A stretch of 13,781 nucleotides of DNA from positions 1-13,781 of the forward strand of contig JASLGB010000078.1 in assembly GCA_030150315.1 (NCBI GenBank). The letters run 5' to 3'. Shown piece after piece: positions 13,208 through 13,781 of this stretch. The stretch comes from Dokdonella sp. (GTDB taxonomy: Bacteria; Pseudomonadota; Gammaproteobacteria; Xanthomonadales; Rhodanobacteraceae). Under the pieces are notes generated by a model. It saw only the letters and a program-made list of their open reading frames with translations, had not been told where the DNA came from and did not search any database. Position numbers and translations under genes: made by a program. Every line of letters begins with the position of its first letter. Within the stretch, counting starts at the first letter, position 1.

Positions 13208-13781
13208 ATGAATGCTGCCTCCCTCGATTCCCTAGAGCCCGTCGCCGAAATCAAGTTCGGCCAGGTCGGTCTCGCCAACCTCAAACTGAAGCGTCTCGAT
13301 CACGCCGGCCTCGCGGCGGAACTGCGCGAGAAGGTGGAAACCGCCAGCAACCTGTTCCTGCGCACGCCGGTCGTGCTCGACCTCAGCCACCTGCCCGCGC
13401 TGCCGCCGGCCGAAGTCGTGCGCGAGCTGTTCGAATGCGTGCGCGGCTCAGGCATGCTGCCGGTCGGCCTGTCCTACGGCACCAATGACAACGACCAACT
13501 GGCACAGGCGCTGGGCGTCCCGGTGTTTGCGAAGTTCCGGGCCGCCTACGAGCGCGACGGCGATGCCGCCCCCGCGCGCGCCACGCCGCCACCGCCTTCG
13601 CGCGAGCCGGCCCCCGCTCCAGTCGAGCGCGCGGCGCCACCGCCTGCCGCCGCGATCGGAAGCCTGATCCACGACCAGCCGGTACGTTCGGGACAGCAGA
13701 TCTATGCACGCGGCCGCGACCTGGTCATTCCCGCGCTGGTCGGAAACGGTGCCGAAGTCATCGCCGACGGCTCCATCCATG
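13208..13781 (+). CDS. minC: Septum site-determining protein MinC (3' end outside window)
   Basis: MinC, with MinD, blocks FtsZ ring assembly away from midcell. The first 191 residues are present. The N-terminal FtsZ-inhibiting domain is about 12-112 (EIKFGQVGLANLKLKRLD, TPVVLDLSHLPALPPAEV, MLPVGLSYGTNDND). A Pro/Ala-rich linker runs from about 117 to 148. The C-terminal MinD-binding beta-helix domain begins at about 153 with HDQPVRSGQQIYARGRDLVI and VGNGAEVIADGSIH, which is typical of the family. ATG 13208 follows GAGGA (13192-13196) with an 11-nt spacer, and that sequence overlaps the stop of the upstream acetyltransferase gene. minD and minE would be expected next, outside the window. The reading frame is intact up to the window edge. 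Confidence 0.96.
   Translation, partial: MNAASLDSLEPVAEIKFGQVGLANLKLKRLDHAGLAAELREKVETASNLFLRTPVVLDLSHLPALPPAEVVRELFECVRGSGMLPVGLSYGTNDNDQLAQALGVPVFAKFRAAYERDGDAAPARATPPPPSREPAPAPVERAAPPPAAAIGSLIHDQPVRSGQQIYARGRDLVIPALVGNGAEVIADGSIH

Overview
The window looks like ordinary chromosome from a GC-rich gammaproteobacterium, most likely of the Xanthomonadales (Lysobacterales). This is inferred from the strong GC bias, the close match of GreB, Psd and MinC to gammaproteobacterial family motifs, and the mix of conserved housekeeping genes with lineage-type hypotheticals. I see no phage, IS, plasmid or CRISPR sequence and no break in base composition, so the region reads as core genome.

Layout. 1-71: the 3' end of a tRNA (probably Arg) and its terminator. 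241-1740 (+): a SCO copper chaperone for cytochrome oxidase followed 6 bp later by phosphatidylserine decarboxylase. 1857-2294 (+): a small unknown helical protein with a strong ribosome binding site. 2374-3879 (-): a lipoprotein lytic transglycosylase with LysM. It is divergent from 4006-5502 (+), a HerA/YjgR-type (DUF853) ATPase, which is followed by 5552-6823 (+), a polytopic membrane protein with a helical-repeat tail. 6843-8321 (-): a rhomboid protease, also with a helical-repeat tail, convergent with the previous gene and only 19 bp away. 8433-8936 (+): GreB. It shares a bidirectional terminator with 9012-10187 (-), a membrane-anchored SRPBCC plus GyrI-like protein. 10509-12349 (-): a NarL-type response regulator and its sensor kinase, overlapping by 4 bp. 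12585-13193 (+): a GNAT acetyltransferase, followed 14 bp later by minC, which is cut by the window end.

How the genes relate. Most neighbours are functionally separate, but envelope biology recurs: PE synthesis, oxidase assembly, peptidoglycan cleavage, intramembrane proteolysis, an envelope-type two-component pair and division-site placement. The least explained part is 4006-8321: a HerA-like ATPase, a multi-pass protein with a TPR-like tail, and a convergent rhomboid with a similar tail. I found no clear-cut new defence or mobile system. The best leads are the matching tails of the two convergent membrane proteins, the membrane-tethered SRPBCC-GyrI fusion, a 28-bp dyad between the divergent transglycosylase and ATPase genes, and two probable leaderless promoters.
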